DNA of 64,000 nucleotides from Candidatus Thiothrix anitrata (GCF_017901155.1 NZ_CP072800.1:1515283-1579282); one strand, 5' to 3'; shown: positions 23,503 to 33,006, counted from the first letter of the stretch. Program-made: numbers and translations. The notes: a model not told the origin generated them from the letters alone.

Positions 23503-24006
23503 ATGATTCAAAAAAAAATCTGTCTGCTTGGCTCGTTTTCTGTCGGCAAGACTAGCCTGATTAGCCGTTACGTGAATAGTTTGTTCAGTGATCGTTACCT
23601 CACCACCGTCGGGGTTAAAATCGACAAGAAGCAACTCACTTTAAACGGTAAAGAGTTATCGCTGGTGATTTGGGATATTGCGGGTGAAGACGATTTCACC
23701 AATATCCGCACCGCTTACCTGCGTGGGATGGCGGGTTACATTATTGTGATTGACGGTACGCGCCAAAATTCGTGGGAAGTGGCGTTGTCGATCAATACGC
23801 TGGTCAAAGCGAATGTGGGCGAGTTACCGATGGTATTCGCGCTGAATAAAGCTGACCTTAAAGCGCAGTGGCAAGTGGAAGCGCAACAGATTCGTGCTCT
23901 CGAACAAACTGGCTACCCCGTGTTAGAAACCAGTGCCAAACTCGGTTTAGGCGTGGACGAGGTTTTCACCCAATTAGCGCAACAATGGGGAATTAGCCAT
24001 GACTAA
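23503..24006 (+). CDS. Rab/Ras-like small GTPase
   Basis: A single-domain small GTPase, 167 residues, close in pattern to eukaryotic Rab proteins. It has G1 GSFSVGKTS, switch I Thr in YLTTVGVK, G3 WDIAGED, G4 NKAD and G5 ETSAK. The position of the catalytic Gln (AGQE in Rab) is Glu here, which may slow intrinsic hydrolysis and make it depend on a partner. There is no lipidation Cys at the C-terminus. It follows the OmpA-domain gene by 9 bp and overlaps the HD-GYP gene, so the operon is tight. Confidence 0.92.
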   Translation: MIQKKICLLGSFSVGKTSLISRYVNSLFSDRYLTTVGVKIDKKQLTLNGKELSLVIWDIAGEDDFTNIRTAYLRGMAGYIIVIDGTRQNSWEVALSINTLVKANVGELPMVFALNKADLKAQWQVEAQQIRALEQTGYPVLETSAKLGLGVDEVFTQLAQQWGISHD

Positions 24007-25057
24007 TTTGCTATCTGCCATTTACGATTCGCTCAATATCGTGGTGTTCGTGCATGAGCGCGACAGCGATTTCACCTTGCACGCAGCAGCACCGGATTGG
24101 CTGGTATTTTTCCTCGGTAAGTCATCCTGCCCGCAGACTTGTGCGTTACCGGATGTTTTCCCGTACTTAACGTGCTTTATGGACGACGCGCAACAACACT
24201 GGGATGCGAAACAAGCCTTTCCGCTGACCTCCGGTTCATGGATTGAAACCGACGCACTGGGCAATGAACTCGCACTCGAAGCCACTGCCCTGTGGGTGGA
24301 TAATCAAGCGGTATTGCTACTGCAAAATTTAGGCGAAAAATACCGCCAAGAAGTCAGCCGTTTACAGCAAGTACGCAACGGTTTACTGACCCAAGAAAAG
24401 CTCGAAAACGAAGTGCAAAAGCGCACCCTCAAAATCAAACAGCGTGAAGAAGAAATCGCTATCAAGCTGGTGAGTTTAACCAGTTACCGCGATGAAGAAA
24501 CCGGAGCGCATGTGCGCCGTATCGGGCTTTATGCTGCGGCAATGGCAAAAGCCCTGAATTGGCCTGCGCAACAAATTGACGACATTCGGATTGCCGCACC
24601 CATGCACGATTTGGGCAAAATTGGCATTCCCGACCGCATTTTGCTTAAAAAGGGCAAGCTCACCGATGCGGAATTTTCGATTATGAAACGTCATACCGAA
24701 ATCGGTGCGAAAATGCTCAACGATTCCAATATTCCCGCGCTCGACATGGCGGCGGAGATTGCGTTGTGCCACCACGAAAAATGGAATGGCACAGGCTATC
24801 CGCGTGAAATCCAAGGCGAGGAAATTCCCATTACGGCACGGATTACCTCGATTGTGGATATTTATGACGCGCTAGTGCATGAGCGGGTTTACAAAAAAGC
24901 CATGTCGGAAAAAGACGCGATTGCGCTGATGGAAAGCATGGCGGGTTCGCACCTTGATCCGACATTATTTGAGGTGTTTTTAGGGCTGTTGCCAGTGATG
25001 CGCCGCATCCGCACCGAAGTACACGAGCTGGATGACTTGATGGTGTCGTGTTTGTAG
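23999..25057 (+). CDS. HD-GYP domain protein (probable c-di-GMP phosphodiesterase)
   Basis: A cytoplasmic 352-residue protein. Residues 1-115 form a PAS-like sensor domain, about 115-155 a coiled coil, and 155-345 an HD-GYP domain. The metal and signature residues are present: HDLGKIGIPD (HD), HHEKWNGTGYP (the GYP signature) and DIYDALVHERVYKKA. It would hydrolyse cyclic di-GMP. The ATG lies inside the GTPase gene (8-bp overlap), so the two are coupled. The GTPase may be the switch and this enzyme the output. Confidence 0.9.
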   Translation: MTNLLSAIYDSLNIVVFVHERDSDFTLHAAAPDWLVFFLGKSSCPQTCALPDVFPYLTCFMDDAQQHWDAKQAFPLTSGSWIETDALGNELALEATALWVDNQAVLLLQNLGEKYRQEVSRLQQVRNGLLTQEKLENEVQKRTLKIKQREEEIAIKLVSLTSYRDEETGAHVRRIGLYAAAMAKALNWPAQQIDDIRIAAPMHDLGKIGIPDRILLKKGKLTDAEFSIMKRHTEIGAKMLNDSNIPALDMAAEIALCHHEKWNGTGYPREIQGEEIPITARITSIVDIYDALVHERVYKKAMSEKDAIALMESMAGSHLDPTLFEVFLGLLPVMRRIRTEVHELDDLMVSCL

Positions 25058-25105
25058 GCTAGAGCGTGGCTTAGGTGCTAAGGAAGCACCTGCCGTGTGT
25101 ATTTT

Positions 25106-27733
25106 TCAGTGAATCAAGTTCATGAGTGTCTGCAATAACACATTGGGTTCAAACGGTTTCGCCACATGCGCATTCATCCCCACCGCCAAACAACGTTCTT
25201 TTTCTTCGCGCATCGCATTTGCCGTCAACGCGATAATCGGCATGGCAGCGTAACGGGCATCAGTACGCACCATGCGGGCGGCTTCGTAACCATCCATCAC
25301 CGGCATTTGAATATCCATCAATACCACGTCATACGCGGGTGATGTGCTGGCAAAGATTTTCTCCACACCCTCTTGACCGTTATCCGCACACTCCACTATC
25401 GCCCCGTATTGGGTGAGGATCTCAGAAGCAATCAACTGGTTAATCGGGTTATCTTCCACCACCAAGATACGCTTATCCCGTAACGGCAGCGCGGCAACCG
25501 GAGGTGTGGCTTCTAGCGCATGTGTTTGGCTAACCGCAGGCGACAGCGCATGTGGCAAGGTAAGCGTGACGGTGAAACGCGACCCTTGCCCCAGTTCACT
25601 GCTCACCGTGACCTCACCACCCATTAAATCCAGTAAGCGTTTCACAATACTCAAACCCAAGCCCGTGCCACCGTAACGGCGCGTGGTCGAATCATCCGCT
25701 TGCGAAAATTCCTGAAACAAGCCATTCACCGCCACACTATCCATGCCGATACCGCTATCTTCGATGCAAAAGCGCAAGCGACTGCTGTTCGCCCCACGTT
25801 CCAACTCATCGACGTACAACGCCACATGCCCTTGACTGGTAAATTTCACCCCATTGGTGAGCAAGTTGGTGAGTATTTGTTCCAAACGCAAGGCATCGCC
25901 CAAGAAAAAGCCCTGTTCTCCTTCCAAATGCGGGCTACGTAACTCAAATAATAACCCAATGCTTTTTTCCTGCGCATGTTGACGCTGCAACGTTAGCGTA
26001 TTATTGACCACATCTTCTAAACGGAAGGGAGCCATTTCCAGCGTTAATTTGCCCGCTTCGATCTTGGAAAAATCAAGGATGTCATTGATGATACGTAACA
26101 ACGATTGCGCAGCGTGCTGTATTTCAACCACATAATCGTGCTGCCGCTGGTTGAGGTTACTGCCCAGTGCCAAATGGCTCATGCCAATAATCGCATTCAT
26201 GGGGGTGCGGATTTCGTGACTCATATTGGCGAGAAATAAGCTTTTGGCTTTGCTGGCTTCTTCCGCTTTCGCTGCCATCGCGAGAGAATGTTCGGTGGCT
26301 TGCGCCAGTTTCAAATTGGTTTCCCGCAACGCCACTTCTGAGCGATGCCGTATCACCGCCGCACCAACCGATGCGGCCATCGACGTGAGGATTGCCTGAT
26401 CTTCCAGCCCCCAATGGTAATCAATGTGGCAGTTATCAAAACCGATAAAGCCCCAAAAACGCCCCTCCACGTTCACGGGTACAACCATCAACGACACAAT
26501 ATCCTGCGCTTCGAGAATGGCACGTTCCGTCTCAGGAAACGTAGCCACTAAACCCGATACCGCTCTCCCCTCTGACAATGTGTCAAACCAGCGCGGAAAC
26601 AAGCCGTCAAACGACAAGTATTGTAACTCAGGGTTATCAATTTGGATGCTAATACCGTTACGTACCCATTCGTAACGCTGGCTCATGAAACGTTCACCCG
26701 TAAGTGGGTCAACGTGGTATTCAAATAAATACACCCGATCCTGTTTGGTAGCATTCCCCACCGCAGCCAATGCCTGTTGCATGGCTTCATTGATGCAGGG
26801 TTCAAATAACAATGCCTGCATCGCAATCGCCACCGCTTCAAACAAGGCATCCTTGCGCAACAATAACTCTTCAGCTTGTTTACGCTCAGTAATATCGCGC
26901 CCAGTTTCGAGAATGTATTCGGGTCGCCCTTGCGCATCCCGAATCAGACGGTGACTGCTATTACACCAATAGTGCGAACCGTTTTTGCGGATAACATCAA
27001 GATTCACCTCGAAGGCAATCTCACACTGCGGGTCGGCTAATTTCTCTGGGGTTAAATTTTCCGCCACTAATTGTTGGAGTCGCGTCAGGGATTCGGGGGT
27101 CATCAAATCATCAAAGGGGAGACAACGAAACTCCTCCGCACTATAGCCCGTGCGCTGATACAGCGAAGGCGTGGCGTACAACACACTCATATCGAGATTG
27201 AGCACGCCGATGTAGTCGTGCATGTTCTCGGTAATCAAATTAAACAGGCGGGTTTGCTCGCGAGCTTCTGCTTCAGCCTGTTTACGTTTGGTCACATCGC
27301 GCACATCGACCACCAATTTGCCACCGTCTTCATGGCGGTTCAGCGAAGCCATGAACCAGCGTGTTTCACCCTGAAGCATCAAGGGGTATTCGTAACGACG
27401 GTTTTCCCCGGTGCGGCGCACATAGTCGGCGCATTCCAAGTAAGGTTCACTGGCATCAGGCGGCAACACTGCCGTAATGGGTTTGCCGAGGAAGGCTTCG
27501 GGCGGCATCAGTAACAACTCAGGGGAGCGACACTGAACATCTAACAAGCAATTTTCAGCATCTATCAGGAAAATCAAATCACTCATGGACGATACCAAGG
27601 TCTGGTAACGTTCCTCGCTGCGCTGGAGAGCCTGACGTGTTTGCGCCAACAATACCCGCAAGGCGTGCGGATCATCGGGCAAATCATCCGCCGCCAATAA
27701 TGCTGCGGCGTGAGTATCTGAATAACAATTCAT
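25106..27733 (-). CDS. Hybrid sensor histidine kinase (PAS-PAS-GAF-HK-REC)
   Basis: A soluble 875-residue hybrid kinase with no transmembrane helix. In order: PAS 1 (about 40-150), PAS 2 with PAC (about 160-285, YILETGRDITERK), GAF (about 295-460), HisKA with phospho-acceptor His506 (NMSHEIRTPMN), HATPase (GGTGLGLSIVKRLLDLMGG) and a receiver domain with Asp807 (DVVLMDIQMP). There is no Hpt domain, so an outside phosphotransfer partner is needed. It converges on the HD-GYP gene, and whether the two share a pathway cannot be told. No haem- or flavin-binding signature stands out in the PAS domains. Confidence 0.9.
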   Translation of the reverse strand: MNCYSDTHAAALLAADDLPDDPHALRVLLAQTRQALQRSEERYQTLVSSMSDLIFLIDAENCLLDVQCRSPELLLMPPEAFLGKPITAVLPPDASEPYLECADYVRRTGENRRYEYPLMLQGETRWFMASLNRHEDGGKLVVDVRDVTKRKQAEAEAREQTRLFNLITENMHDYIGVLNLDMSVLYATPSLYQRTGYSAEEFRCLPFDDLMTPESLTRLQQLVAENLTPEKLADPQCEIAFEVNLDVIRKNGSHYWCNSSHRLIRDAQGRPEYILETGRDITERKQAEELLLRKDALFEAVAIAMQALLFEPCINEAMQQALAAVGNATKQDRVYLFEYHVDPLTGERFMSQRYEWVRNGISIQIDNPELQYLSFDGLFPRWFDTLSEGRAVSGLVATFPETERAILEAQDIVSLMVVPVNVEGRFWGFIGFDNCHIDYHWGLEDQAILTSMAASVGAAVIRHRSEVALRETNLKLAQATEHSLAMAAKAEEASKAKSLFLANMSHEIRTPMNAIIGMSHLALGSNLNQRQHDYVVEIQHAAQSLLRIINDILDFSKIEAGKLTLEMAPFRLEDVVNNTLTLQRQHAQEKSIGLLFELRSPHLEGEQGFFLGDALRLEQILTNLLTNGVKFTSQGHVALYVDELERGANSSRLRFCIEDSGIGMDSVAVNGLFQEFSQADDSTTRRYGGTGLGLSIVKRLLDLMGGEVTVSSELGQGSRFTVTLTLPHALSPAVSQTHALEATPPVAALPLRDKRILVVEDNPINQLIASEILTQYGAIVECADNGQEGVEKIFASTSPAYDVVLMDIQMPVMDGYEAARMVRTDARYAAMPIIALTANAMREEKERCLAVGMNAHVAKPFEPNVLLQTLMNLIH

Positions 27734-27828
27734 GCAGTTCCCTAGCAGTGCTTATGATTGTAATGGGTAACAGCACGTAGCATATCGCCCTAAACGCTAG
27801 GTTTCCACTTCATCCGATAAACTTGCGA

Positions 27829-28977
27829 TCAATACGGCAAATGCAGGTAAATCTCTTCCTCGTTTTCCATCATGTGAATCGCGTCATCCAGTGGTAGCTG
27901 CCGGGGGTTTTCCGGGCTGCTCGCGTTGATCTTTTCAAACAGGGCATCCTGTTCCAGCAAGTAACGCTCACCGTTCGCCAGTTGCACATACGCTGCCCAA
28001 GGGATGAACTTGGTCAGAACAAAGGTCTGCTCCGGTGAGGGGGAAATGTCGACATGCAGCCCTGCAAGGTACACAAGATTACGCCCGCGATAGTTTTTAT
28101 CCTGTGAAATGCTGCGGTAAGCGCGGTCAAATTCCGCTTGAGTATTGGCTTGCGCGGCGGTCAACATCGGTTCGGCAGAAGTGACAATCCAAGGCATCGC
28201 GCCAATCAGGTTTTGTTCGAGCTGGCGGCTACCATCCACGTCTTCGCGCAAGCTGGTGTGGAATGTAAAATATTCCGGCAACAGTGCGTCTCCAATAGGC
28301 TGACGGTCTCCTACCTTGAAAAACCAGCTCATGTGTTGGCAGAAGGTTTGCGTTGCTACAAAGGTGCGCGACGTGCTCTGGATCGACAGCGGAATCATTT
28401 CACCGTCGAGGCTGTGTTCCACAATCTTTTCCAAATGCAACACCAAGCTGCGTTCCCGGCTGAGTGACAGGTATTGATTATCTAGCGTCACGCGGCAATG
28501 GTCAGAGCGCATGTCAACACAAATATTGCGGCTGGCGTATTCGTATTCATGCAGATACCAGTCAATAGTAGCGTGGATTTTGCCGCAATTGCTGGAACAG
28601 CGGTGGTTAGCAGACTGAATACGCCGGTATGTGCCAAACGTATAGGTTTCAGGGTCATAACCGACGTGGCTGGCATGAACAATCACCAGATCTTTACCGT
28701 GATGGGCGTGCGGGCCATGACGGTCACACGCCATAATGCCGCCGACCTGCCCATGATTAAAGGGGAAGGTACCGAAATGCTTTGCCAGCAAAATGATCGG
28801 GTAGCCTTGGCTTTCGTCCGAGCAAAACGCCCGTGAGGGCATAATTTTTCCCGGTTCAAAGCCTAACTCAAGACACCAATTATACAGGCGCGGTACGAAA
28901 CTGCTGTAACGAAACCAGTAGTCTTCCATGCGGAAATGACCGAGGCTGGCTTGCACGTTCTGATGGACGTTGTACAT
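27829..28977 (-). CDS. LciB-like (theta-type) carbonic anhydrase
   Basis: A 382-residue protein I read as a member of the limiting-CO2-inducible B/C family, a beta-CA-like fold. The matching pieces are CSDES (Cys ligand), FNHGQVGGIMACDRHGPH, HASHVGYDPE (His ligand) and SSNCGKI (Cys ligand); spacing and order agree with algal LCIB. The C-terminal 200 residues lie outside the recognised domain. It is the last gene of the cbbLS-QO operon, 79 bp after cbbO. An anhydrase here would hydrate CO2 or dehydrate bicarbonate near the free RuBisCO. Family assignment is from motif pattern only. Confidence 0.72.
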   Translation of the reverse strand: MYNVHQNVQASLGHFRMEDYWFRYSSFVPRLYNWCLELGFEPGKIMPSRAFCSDESQGYPIILLAKHFGTFPFNHGQVGGIMACDRHGPHAHHGKDLVIVHASHVGYDPETYTFGTYRRIQSANHRCSSNCGKIHATIDWYLHEYEYASRNICVDMRSDHCRVTLDNQYLSLSRERSLVLHLEKIVEHSLDGEMIPLSIQSTSRTFVATQTFCQHMSWFFKVGDRQPIGDALLPEYFTFHTSLREDVDGSRQLEQNLIGAMPWIVTSAEPMLTAAQANTQAEFDRAYRSISQDKNYRGRNLVYLAGLHVDISPSPEQTFVLTKFIPWAAYVQLANGERYLLEQDALFEKINASSPENPRQLPLDDAIHMMENEEEIYLHLPY

Positions 28978-29056
28978 GAGGAGAGGCTTCCAGTAATGAC
29001 AAGAATGTTAAAGTGGCGACATTATCAAAAAATAATGCGCTGCACAAAGTAGTGCT

Positions 29057-31402
29057 TTACTTCGTCAAACTCGCAAACAACACCGGCAACTGCTCCGGCA
29101 AGCGATCCACATGGTCAATCACCGTGTAATTATTCTGGCCGAAAATCCGTTTCACATAATCATCGGCGTGCGGGTCGAGCGTCAGGCAATAGGTTTGCAC
29201 ACCTGTGGCGTACAACTCCTCCACCGCCTTTTTTGCGTCGAAACGCAAATGCTGCGGGTCACGCTCGTCAATATCGGCGGGTTCGCCATCCGTCACCAGC
29301 AGCACCAGCTTGCGGCGTTCCGGTTGCTTGTACAAATGGTGCGCAGCATGACGCAACGCCGCACCCATGCGCGTGGAAAGCCCACCTTTCATCCCCGCCA
29401 AGCGCGATTTCGCCTCATCATCAAAATGCTGGTTGAAATCTTTCAGGCGGAAATACTGCACATCATGCCGCCCATCCGAGGCAAAGCCGTGAATCGCATA
29501 CGGGTCGCCAATGCCCTCAATCGCCGTCGCCACCAGCGTGGAAGCTTCGCGGGTCAATTGCAGCACGGTTTTATCCGAACCCTTCATGGCCTCATTCGTG
29601 GATTCCGACAAATCCAGCAGCACCACAACAGCCAAGTCACGGTTTTTAATCACGTTACGCATGGTAATGCGCGGGTTGGGTTGTTCACCCATACGCAGTG
29701 AAATCATCGCATCCACTGCTGCATTAATATCGATTTCATCGCCATCTTCCAGCCCACGCTGGCGTTGCACGCCTTCGGGGGTCAGCAAGTCGATAATCTG
29801 CTTGATGCGGTGCGCCACCGGACGATAAGCATCAATAATGGCGAGAATATCATCAGGATCACCGCGTTGCTGACGCTTTTCGTACACAGTCACCCAATCC
29901 GGGCGGTGCAACTGAATGTGGTAATCCCATTCGTGATAATGGAATGGCTCAGAAACTGGCTCTTTGCCCCACATTTCATTGAAGGTTTTGGTGTTATCGG
30001 TCAAATCGTCTTCATACGGACGCATTTCGGTGGAACACGTCCAGATTTCCTGCGCGTCATCGCCCGCGAGTTCGCAATCAACCTCGTTCGCCATCATCAT
30101 TACATTGACCTGACGGCGCACCTGCCGCTGGCTGGCGGGGACGTATTCAAAGCCCACATCCCACGTCATTTCTTCCATCGTCCAAACGTAACGGTTGTCA
30201 TCGCGGTAAGGAATGCGGATGCGCTCCAGAATCCGCAAACTCGGCACTTCCCGTCGCCCCGCAAACAGGTTGTAAAGTTCGACACCCATCAACCACGAGA
30301 ACTGCCCGTCATCCTGCTTTTCCGCAATATTGGCGTGGAATTTCGCCACGAAGGCGCTGATTGCCTCATCACCTTTACCCGTGACTTGCTCATCCAGCAA
30401 CATCAGCGCGATGTTTTCCAGCAAACGCATGGTCGGGTGTTCCACCGCCCCGTCATAATCAGCCGTCAACAGCCGACTCCACAAGGTTTTTAGCCCCGGA
30501 AACGCTTGCGTGGCTTTGTATTCGACCCGCGCATCTTCCATAAAGCCGATGAAAAACAATTGCGCAGGGCTAAGCTGTTCCGCCGACAATGCTTTGCGGG
30601 TATACATCAAGTGCGCAGCCATGTGCGCGGCGGTAGCACGGTACAATTCCAGCCCCGGAATATCGCCAACATCATCCACCGCATCTGGCATGTGAAAAAC
30701 ACGGTGTTCAATGTAAGGGCGGAAATCGGTGTAATCCGCCCCCGTCGGACGCAGGAAAAAGTCACGCGCCCACAACGCCCGCAGGTAAAAATTCAGTTTG
30801 CGCTGGGTTTTGACGAACAACACCCCACGGCGTTCTTTCTGCAAAGTAGCACGGCTATCCGCCGATTCCAGATCAAAGTATTTGGTGAGGTTATTGAAGT
30901 CACGCCGGTAGGCTTGCGCCCCAAAATTCGCCCAGCGACGCAAGCCGCTCAAGGTGAGTTTGGAAAGCAATTCATCCATGTGATTCAGCATCGGGCGTAA
31001 ACCCCGTGCTGCGGTGGAAGCAAACTGATGAATAAAAGTCAGGTAGCCGCGCACCAGTTCCGCATCCCCCAAATGCCGCGACGCCGTAGGCAGACTGGAA
31101 AGCATCAGCGTAATCACTTCGCCCGACACCATCGACGACAGTTTCATCGCGGAGGTGACCACATCGGGAATAATGTCTTCGCCGCATTCTTTGGCAACCA
31201 GTGGCATTTCCTGCAAATACGTGATGAGCAAGTCTTCGCCGCGACCAAGTTTCTGAATGGCTTTTGCACCGTCCAGATAATCGAGCAATCCGGCTGGCGA
31301 CATCACCCGCGTGGCTTCTTGGTACGAACCATCGAGGACATCACGCACCCGTGGCGTTATTTTTTCGAGGAATTCCCGATACTCTTCAAGATGGATTGCC
31401 AT
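29057..31402 (-). CDS. cbbO: RuBisCO activation protein CbbO
   Basis: Adaptor of the CbbQ/CbbO RuBisCO activase. The 781-residue protein has a long helical N-terminal region and a C-terminal von Willebrand factor A domain (about 590-781) whose MIDAS motif is LLDLSESTNEA (DxSxS), with VTDGEPADID further on. CbbO binds RuBisCO through the VWA domain and the CbbQ hexamer through the rest; CbbQ then pulls inhibitory sugar phosphates from the active site. The gene starts 18 bp after cbbQ. A decayed copy of its 3' end lies at 50754-50881. Confidence 0.95.
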   Translation of the reverse strand: MAIHLEEYREFLEKITPRVRDVLDGSYQEATRVMSPAGLLDYLDGAKAIQKLGRGEDLLITYLQEMPLVAKECGEDIIPDVVTSAMKLSSMVSGEVITLMLSSLPTASRHLGDAELVRGYLTFIHQFASTAARGLRPMLNHMDELLSKLTLSGLRRWANFGAQAYRRDFNNLTKYFDLESADSRATLQKERRGVLFVKTQRKLNFYLRALWARDFFLRPTGADYTDFRPYIEHRVFHMPDAVDDVGDIPGLELYRATAAHMAAHLMYTRKALSAEQLSPAQLFFIGFMEDARVEYKATQAFPGLKTLWSRLLTADYDGAVEHPTMRLLENIALMLLDEQVTGKGDEAISAFVAKFHANIAEKQDDGQFSWLMGVELYNLFAGRREVPSLRILERIRIPYRDDNRYVWTMEEMTWDVGFEYVPASQRQVRRQVNVMMMANEVDCELAGDDAQEIWTCSTEMRPYEDDLTDNTKTFNEMWGKEPVSEPFHYHEWDYHIQLHRPDWVTVYEKRQQRGDPDDILAIIDAYRPVAHRIKQIIDLLTPEGVQRQRGLEDGDEIDINAAVDAMISLRMGEQPNPRITMRNVIKNRDLAVVVLLDLSESTNEAMKGSDKTVLQLTREASTLVATAIEGIGDPYAIHGFASDGRHDVQYFRLKDFNQHFDDEAKSRLAGMKGGLSTRMGAALRHAAHHLYKQPERRKLVLLVTDGEPADIDERDPQHLRFDAKKAVEELYATGVQTYCLTLDPHADDYVKRIFGQNNYTVIDHVDRLPEQLPVLFASLTK

Positions 31403-31420
31403 AGTTGCCTACCGTTTGGT

Positions 31421-32233
31421 TTACCCAAAGAACGTCTGTACCGCTGCATTCAGCGTATCCCGCATATCGGGGTCGTCGGTCAACGGTGTCACCATCGTCA
31501 TTGAGCAGGCAGCCAGCGGGGTAACGCCTTTGTTGATCAATTGTCCTGCGTACACCAGCAAACGGGTGGAAATGCCTTCATCCAGCCCGTGACCTTTCAA
31601 GTTACGCGCACGGTGGGCAATCTGAACCAGTTTCGCCGCCGTCTTCTCATCCACACCCGATTCTTTGGAAACGATAGCGATTTCAATCGCTTCACGCGGG
31701 TAATCAAAATCCAGCGCACCGAAACGTTGCTTGGTGGATTGCTTTAAATCCTTCATCAAGCTTTGATAGCCGGGGTTGTAGGAAATCACCAATTGAAAAT
31801 CGGGATGCGCTTCGATCAGCTCGCCCTTTTTGTCCAGCGGCAAGGTGCGGCGGTGGTCGGTCAGCGGGTGAATGACGACCGTGGTATCTTGCCGCGCCTC
31901 GACGATTTCATCCAGATAGCAAATCGCACCCATACGGGCAGCGGTTGCCAAGGGGCCGTCTTGCCATTTCGTGCCGTCTTTGTCGAGCAGGAAACGTCCT
32001 ACCAAGTCAGAGGCAGTCATGTCTTCATTACATGCCACGGTGATCAGCGGGCGTTTCAAGCGCCATGCCATGTGTTCGACGAAGCGCGATTTGCCACAAC
32101 CCGTGGGGCCTTTGAGCATCATCGGCATCCGGGCACTGTAAGCGGCTTCGTAAAGTGCAATTTCATCGCCAACGGCTTCGTAGTATGGCTCGTGTTTAAC
32201 GGTGTATTGGTTTGGGTCAACGGATGCAGACAT
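31421..32233 (-). CDS. cbbQ: RuBisCO activase ATPase CbbQ
   Basis: MoxR-type AAA+ ATPase, 270 residues, that works as a hexamer with CbbO. Walker A is [10 protein letters not shown] and Walker B is [32 protein letters not shown] holds sensor 1 and the arginine finger. It lies in the order cbbL-cbbS-small gene-cbbQ-cbbO. A close paralogue lies at 57182-57991, differing mostly at the N-terminus and in scattered positions. Confidence 0.96.
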   Translation of the reverse strand: MSASVDPNQYTVKHEPYYEAVGDEIALYEAAYSARMPMMLKGPTGCGKSRFVEHMAWRLKRPLITVACNEDMTASDLVGRFLLDKDGTKWQDGPLATAARMGAICYLDEIVEARQDTTVVIHPLTDHRRTLPLDKKGELIEAHPDFQLVISYNPGYQSLMKDLKQSTKQRFGALDFDYPREAIEIAIVSKESGVDEKTAAKLVQIAHRARNLKGHGLDEGISTRLLVYAGQLINKGVTPLAACSMTMVTPLTDDPDMRDTLNAAVQTFFG

Positions 32234-32263
32234 GGCTAATCCTCTTGAAATTCTGTGAAGTTT

Positions 32264-32578
32264 TTAATCTTCGTCGTCGGTTTCGTGTTCGCCCGACCAG
32301 CCTACCGCACGTGCTTTAGCGATAGCGGTATCATGAATGTGTTGGTGGCGTGCTGCCAACTCAGGGGGAAGGCGACTGACCAAGCAGCCGTATTTGTCCC
32401 ACTCGGCATTAACCTTTTGCAGCAAAGCGTCAATCCCGGCTAGGTTCCAATTTTGACAAGTTTCCGTTTCGGGAATCAGGCCGAAGACCCATGCATCGCG
32501 GATAATCTTACCAATAGTGGTCATGCCACCGTTGATGTCGTTGTCGATGCCAACGTAACGGTCGGGTTTTGTAGCCAT
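32264..32578 (-). CDS. Small conserved protein linked to cbb genes
   Basis: Not recognised. A 104-residue soluble acidic protein with a core TIGKIIRDAWVFGLIPETE, followed by an amphipathic region and SRLPPELAARHQHIH. A clear paralogue lies at 52688-52987, next to csoS1D and the decayed cbbO. One copy therefore accompanies each RuBisCO locus, between the RuBisCO or shell genes and cbbQ/O. That placement suggests a role with RuBisCO or its activase, but no function is known to me. It starts 30 bp before cbbQ and is separated from cbbS by a hairpin. Confidence 0.85.
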   Translation of the reverse strand: MATKPDRYVGIDNDINGGMTTIGKIIRDAWVFGLIPETETCQNWNLAGIDALLQKVNAEWDKYGCLVSRLPPELAARHQHIHDTAIAKARAVGWSGEHETDDED

Positions 32579-32604
32579 GAAACGGTACTCCTCTAGCGAT
32601 TAAT

Positions 32605-32631
32605 GTGGGGGGTATTGTATACACCCCCCAC
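32605..32631 (-). other. Intercistronic hairpin after cbbS
   Basis: A perfect 9-bp stem, GTGGGGGGT and ACCCCCCAC, with a 9-base loop lies in the 71-bp gap between cbbS and the small downstream gene. No T run follows on the minus strand, so it more likely stabilises the cbbLS mRNA or partly attenuates read-through. This would keep RuBisCO above activase levels. Confidence 0.6.
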
Positions 32632-32649
32632 ACACTGTCACCTAATCAA

Positions 32650-33006
32650 TTAGACAGTTTTACCCCGGTAAATAACCATCGAAGCACCCGCACATTGTGC
32701 GTAGTTATCCAGACCCAGCAAACGCACATGGTTATGTGGGTGTGCTGCGTGGCAGTTTTCGAGTTCTGCTAGGATGGTGTCAACGTTGGTTTCGCCGAAC
32801 ATAGGCAGTTTCCACATGTACCAGTAGCTGCCGGAAGCATTTTCTGGTTCAGTGTGTTCGATGGAAGGGTTCCAGCCTTTGTTAACGATGTATTGGATTT
32901 GCTTGCGCGTTTGATCCGCATCCATCGCTGGCAGGTAAGAGAAAGTTTCAAACTTGCGGCTGTCTGCATTGCTCAAGCTTGATTTGTAGTCTTGCATATC
33001 ACTCAT
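32650..33006 (-). CDS. cbbS: RuBisCO small subunit, form IAq
   Basis: Small subunit of L8S8 RuBisCO, 118 residues. Compared with the second copy in this window it carries six extra residues near the N-terminus ([14 protein letters not shown] against QTVKYETF). That insertion is the known mark of the non-carboxysomal IAq type. The core is [20 protein letters not shown] and [12 protein letters not shown]. It begins 33 bp after cbbL. Confidence 0.96.
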   Translation of the reverse strand: MSDMQDYKSSLSNADSRKFETFSYLPAMDADQTRKQIQYIVNKGWNPSIEHTEPENASGSYWYMWKLPMFGETNVDTILAELENCHAAHPHNHVRLLGLDNYAQCAGASMVIYRGKTV

